Shown: piece by piece, positions 61,577-64,000 of the stretch | How positions within the stretch are numbered: position 1 is the first letter of the stretch | Layout: every line of letters begins with the position of its first letter | Origin: Amycolatopsis acididurans | Lineage (GTDB): Bacteria; Actinomycetota; Actinomycetes; Mycobacteriales; Pseudonocardiaceae | Direction of reading: 5' to 3' | Length of the DNA stretch: 64,000 nt | Assembly: GCF_012328925.1 (NCBI RefSeq) | Contig: NZ_JAAXLS010000007.1 | Span: 186,001 to 250,000 of the forward strand | Notes under the pieces: generated by a model | Seen by the model: the letters and a program-made list of their open reading frames with translations, nothing else | Told to the model about the DNA's origin: nothing | The model's database searches: none | Program-made: the position numbers and the translations under genes

Positions 61577-62059
61577 TCAGCAGACCGCGTTGAGGCCCGC
61601 GCCGTCGTGGAACCTGCTGTGGTGGAACACCAGCGGGCCGGTGCCCTGCCCGGTGTCCAGCTCCAGCACGCGGCCCACGACGATGGTGTGGTCGCCGCCG
61701 GGGTACTCCTCGGCGATCTCACAGTCCACATAGGCGTGTACGCCGTCGAGGATCGGGCTGCCGTGCCGCCCGGTGAGATGGCGGATCCCGTCGTAGCGGT
61801 CGCCGGGACCGGCGAAGCGCCGCGCGACCGATTCCTGTCCCGCGGCGAGCACGTTCGCGCAGAACCGTCCGGTTTCCCGGATCCGCGGCCAGGTCGTGGA
61901 CTCGTTGCCCGCGCAGAAAAGCACCAGCGGCGGCTCCAGCGACACCGACGTGAACGAACTGACCACCATGCCGACCGGCCCGGGTGCGGTCACCACGACC
62001 ACCCCGGTCGTGAACCGGCTCATCGCGGTGCGGAACGCGGCCGCGTCGAATCCGTTCAC
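61577..62059 (-). CDS. Flavin reductase family protein (FMN-binding)
   Basis: A 160-residue protein of the HpaC/ActVB type. FRTAMSRFTTGVVVVTA and GMVVSSFTSVSLEPPLVLF form the flavin-binding core, and VDCEIAEEYPGGDHTIVVGRV closes the fold, here quoted in part. It reduces FMN with NAD(P)H for a two-component monooxygenase. The GTG at 62059 follows AAAGGAG and overlaps the RibB-like stop. No oxygenase partner is directly adjacent. Confidence 0.9.
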   Translation of the reverse strand: MNGFDAAAFRTAMSRFTTGVVVVTAPGPVGMVVSSFTSVSLEPPLVLFCAGNESTTWPRIRETGRFCANVLAAGQESVARRFAGPGDRYDGIRHLTGRHGSPILDGVHAYVDCEIAEEYPGGDHTIVVGRVLELDTGQGTGPLVFHHSRFHDGAGLNAVC

Positions 62060-62670
62060 CCAGCTCTCCTTTCCTCTGCCGCCACCGCGAACAGCTCCGC
62101 GACGCTCGTCACGCACAGCCCGTGTTCGCCGGCGAAGGCCCGGGCTTCGGCGTGCCCGGCCATCGCGCACGGATCGCTCCGGGAGACAAGTCCACAAAGG
62201 ACCGAAGCCGGTTCCAGGCCGGCCAGGCGGGCCAGCTCGACCCCGGCTTCGGCGACGCCGGGTTCGTCGAAGACGCCGCCCGTCGGCCATGCCCGCAGCG
62301 GCACGGTGTGCCCGGGCCGCCGCAGCTGTCCCGGCTCCGTGGCCGGATCGGCCAGCAACCGGACGGCGCGGCAGCGGTCGGCGGCCGAGATACCGGTGCT
62401 CACGTCCTCGGCCGCGTCGACCGCGATCGCCTGCGCGCAGCGGTACGGGCCGCGCGCGGTGACGGGTGGCAGGCCGAGCCGGTCGCAGGCCTGGCCGGTG
62501 AGCGCGACGCGCACGAACCCGGACCCGTGCCGGATCAGAAACGCCAGCGAGCTCGTGCTCGCCACTGCCGCGGCGACCACGAGCTCGGCGGTGCCGTGCT
62601 CGTCGAGAACGATGACCGGGTGACCGCCGGCGAGCGCGGCGGTCACCCGTGTCCCGGGTGCCGTGCTCAT
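62056..62670 (-). CDS. RibB-like protein (DHBP synthase fold) lacking key catalytic residues
   Basis: A 204-residue relative of 3,4-dihydroxy-2-butanone 4-phosphate synthase. STGISAADR and RPGHTVPLRA are conserved. However, the acidic RENEGD loop expected after the first strand is replaced by VLDEHGTAELVV, the GHTEA histidine is GVAEA, and the glutamate of the VLCE motif is VLCG. These residues bind magnesium and substrate, so the normal riboflavin step is doubtful. It is coupled to the flavin reductase by a GTGA overlap and to the SnoaL-like gene upstream. Confidence 0.82.
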   Translation of the reverse strand: MSTAPGTRVTAALAGGHPVIVLDEHGTAELVVAAAVASTSSLAFLIRHGSGFVRVALTGQACDRLGLPPVTARGPYRCAQAIAVDAAEDVSTGISAADRCRAVRLLADPATEPGQLRRPGHTVPLRAWPTGGVFDEPGVAEAGVELARLAGLEPASVLCGLVSRSDPCAMAGHAEARAFAGEHGLCVTSVAELFAVAAEERRAG

Positions 62671-63047
62671 CAGCCGTAGTCGTGGTACTCGACGACGAGG
62701 CCGTCGCGGATGGTGTACCGGCTGCACAGGTCGATCCGGGCCACGTCACCGGCGCTCGCGAACCCCGGGACGTCGGCCTGCGCCGTGCCCACCCAGGTGT
62801 GCTCGACGACCACGGTGTCGCCGTCGGCGTGCCGGGCGCGGCGGTTTTCGAAGTGCTTGTCCGGGAACGCCGCCTCGAAGCCCTTGATGATGTCGCCGAA
62901 GGCGTTGCGGTCGTTGAGCTCCACGCCCCGGTTGTGGTGCACGACGTGGATGTCCTCGGCGCACAGCGCGAGAAGCGCGTCGCGATCGCCCGAGTTGTAC
63001 GCCTCGACGAAGCGCTCCGCGACCTCCACCGGCTGCTGATTGCTCAT
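62670..63047 (-). CDS. SnoaL-like / nuclear transport factor 2 fold protein
   Basis: A 125-residue NTF2-fold protein. AERFVEAYNSGDRDALLALCAED is the opening helix-turn pattern, quoted here in part as VEAYNSGDRD; VEHTWVGTAQ and DGLVVEYHDYG are characteristic of SnoaL-like cyclases, isomerases and hydrolases. GGGAGAG precedes the ATG. Its stop overlaps the RibB-like start, so the three minus-strand genes form one operon. Substrate is unknown. Confidence 0.85.
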   Translation of the reverse strand: MSNQQPVEVAERFVEAYNSGDRDALLALCAEDIHVVHHNRGVELNDRNAFGDIIKGFEAAFPDKHFENRRARHADGDTVVVEHTWVGTAQADVPGFASAGDVARIDLCSRYTIRDGLVVEYHDYG

Positions 63048-63111
63048 GCTCTCTCCCTTCGGATCGTGTTGCTCCGCCGAGGTTGGCCGAGTGCGGTCCG
63101 GGCCGGTACCG

Positions 63112-63127
63112 GGATCACCCGTGATCC
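63112..63127. promoter_or_regulatory. Palindrome GGATCAC-CC-GTGATCC between divergent genes
   Basis: Perfect seven-base arms with a two-base centre, 65-80 bases before the SnoaL-like start and within the 240-base divergent gap. A candidate operator for the minus-strand operon. Confidence 0.45.
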
Positions 63128-63205
63128 GCCACGTGTTCGGGCCGGCCCGCTGACCTGCGTGATCTCTGGCGGCGACACGACCGAGGGGGTCAATCACGGC
63201 CGTCC

Positions 63206-63235
63206 TTGACACGTGGTTCGCCGCCCCCGCATAGT
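63206..63235 (+). promoter_or_regulatory. Sigma-70-like promoter for the regulator gene
   Basis: TTGACA (63206-63211) and CATAGT (63230-63235) are separated by 18 bases, close to the consensus for the principal sigma factor. The predicted transcript start is about 45 bases before the ATG at 63288. Confidence 0.5.
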
Positions 63236-63287
63236 TGCTCCCGCACCCAGCGTCACCGAACTGACGCCTCAACGAGGAGGCATCGCC

Positions 63288-64000
63288 ATGAATGCGCAGG
63301 ACTGGCGGGAAATCCGGCAGTTGCACGCGGACGGGATGCCGATCAAGGCCATCGCCCGGCACCGGGGCATCTCGCGCAACACGGTGCGGCGCGCCCTGCA
63401 GCTCGACGAACCGCCGGAGCCGGCCCAGGCCAGGGGGTCCGTCGCCGACGCCCGCGAACCCGAGATCCGCGCGCTGCTCGAAGCGGACCCGGCGATCACG
63501 GTCACCGCGATCGCCGAGCACATCGGCTGGGACCACTCCATGACGGTGCTCAAGGACCGGGTGCGGACGCTGCGCGCCCAGGCGCGGCCGCCCGCCGCCG
63601 CGTCCCCGCTGAGCCCGAGCGCCGAACTGCCCGCGCAGCTGACCGAATTCGTCGGCAGGGAGAGCGAACTGGCCACGATCCGGCAGGTGCTGGGTTCGGC
63701 GAGGCTGGTGACGTTGCTGGGACCGGGCGGGGTCGGCAAGACCCGGCTCGCGATCCGGGCCGCGGACAAGGTCCGCCGCGCCTTCGCCGACGGGGTGCGC
63801 TGGGTCGAGCTCGGCGCGCTGCGGGACCCGGCGCTGCTGGCGCAGACCCTCGTCGACGCGCTGGGCATCCGGGACCGCTCCGCGCGCCCGCAGCAGCTGC
63901 TCACCGACTACCTGCGCAACCGGCAGCTGCTGCTGGTGCTCGACAACTGCGAGCACCTGCTCGCCGCGTGCGCCGAGCTGGCCAGCTTCCTGCTGCACGG
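63288..64000 (+). CDS. Regulator joining an IS21 IstA-type HTH to an NB-ARC/AfsR-type ATPase, 3' end missing
   Basis: The frame is open from the ATG at 63288 (GAGGAGG nearby) to the window end, giving 237 residues. Residues about 3-45 resemble the N-terminal HTH of IS21 transposases (IstA): [20 protein letters not shown] and [12 protein letters not shown]. Residues about 60-100 continue the second helical unit. From about residue 120 an ATPase like that of AfsR/LuxR regulators begins: [11 protein letters not shown], Walker [13 protein letters not shown], and [11 protein letters not shown]. The rest, probably TPR repeats, lies outside the window. It is probably a transcription factor using a domesticated transposase HTH. 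Confidence 0.8.
   Translation, partial: MNAQDWREIRQLHADGMPIKAIARHRGISRNTVRRALQLDEPPEPAQARGSVADAREPEIRALLEADPAITVTAIAEHIGWDHSMTVLKDRVRTLRAQARPPAAASPLSPSAELPAQLTEFVGRESELATIRQVLGSARLVTLLGPGGVGKTRLAIRAADKVRRAFADGVRWVELGALRDPALLAQTLVDALGIRDRSARPQQLLTDYLRNRQLLLVLDNCEHLLAACAELASFLLH

Noticed and set aside
63288..63430. An IS21 insertion sequence remnant
   Set aside because: Only the HTH resembles IstA; no DDE domain, istB or terminal repeats are visible and the frame continues into an ATPase.

Overview
The window is about 70% G+C, carries overlapping (ATGA/GTGA) operons with frequent GTG starts, and encodes families typical of actinomycetes: class I P450s with ferredoxins, a deazaflavin-dependent Ddn-like oxidoreductase, GAF-ANTAR proteins, a DevS-like histidine kinase, a mycofactocin-coupled dehydrogenase and an MFS domain of the kind fused to thymidylate kinase. 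A soil actinobacterium of the Pseudonocardiaceae type (Amycolatopsis-like) fits best; the genus cannot be fixed from sequence alone. No rRNA, tRNA, CRISPR array, complete insertion sequence or gene-free stretch over 300 bases was seen. The first and last genes are cut by the window edges.

Layout. (1) 1-6541: a catabolic or tailoring operon (amidohydrolase, 3Fe-4S ferredoxin, SDR, P450, Ddn-like protein, MFS, phosphotransferase). (2) 6548-9285: two unrelated sulfite/sulfate exporter-type membrane proteins divergent from a GntR/HutC regulator, with a strong inverted repeat between them. (3) 9309-13668: a minus-strand carbohydrate operon: glycosyltransferase fused to a YHS domain, GalT-like, LmbE-like deacetylase, and a Tat lipoprotein with glycosidase-like motifs. 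(4) 13753-19250: CoA-transferase, orphan GAF histidine kinase, quinone oxidoreductase and MFS; the last two share an upstream motif. (5) 19254-26835: two ABC export systems, one with its ATPase fused to an MFS domain, separated by two coupled GAF-ANTAR genes.

(6) 26860-37880 is the most unusual region. A complete glucitol-family PTS (EIIC, EIIBC, EIIA, GutM, plus its own HPr and EI) and a SorC-type regulator sit beside an operon for a DXR-like (DRL, COG4091) oxidoreductase with SAF domain, an acetoin-dehydrogenase-type E1alpha/E1beta/E2 and an IspD. Three copies of the palindrome TGCACA-N2-TGTGCA link the promoters. I infer a route for uptake of 2-C-methyl-D-erythritol or 1-deoxy-D-xylulose: PTS phosphorylation gives MEP or DXP, DRL interconverts them, and the acetoin-type dehydrogenase cleaves DXP to acetyl-CoA and glyceraldehyde 3-phosphate, while IspD can divert MEP to isoprenoid synthesis.

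(7) 37995-46479: an IclR regulator and a cluster (flavoprotein dehydrogenase, MFS, DUF6282 hydrolase, bicupin, HpcH-type aldolase, LLM oxidoreductase, BKACE, SDR) connected by identical GTTCACGAAGTGAAC sites. (8) 46498-48617: FAD monooxygenase and a small coupled protein. (9) 48729-55470: a CYP108-like P450 operon with ferredoxin reductase, 2Fe-2S ferredoxin, alcohol and aldehyde dehydrogenases and a GAF-LuxR regulator, resembling the terpineol (terp) operon. (10) 55636-61523: acyl-CoA degradation genes around a regulator with both XRE and TetR HTH domains. (11) 61577-64000: flavin reductase, a RibB-like protein lacking key residues, a SnoaL-like protein, and a truncated regulator joining an IS21 IstA-type HTH to an NB-ARC/AfsR-type ATPase.
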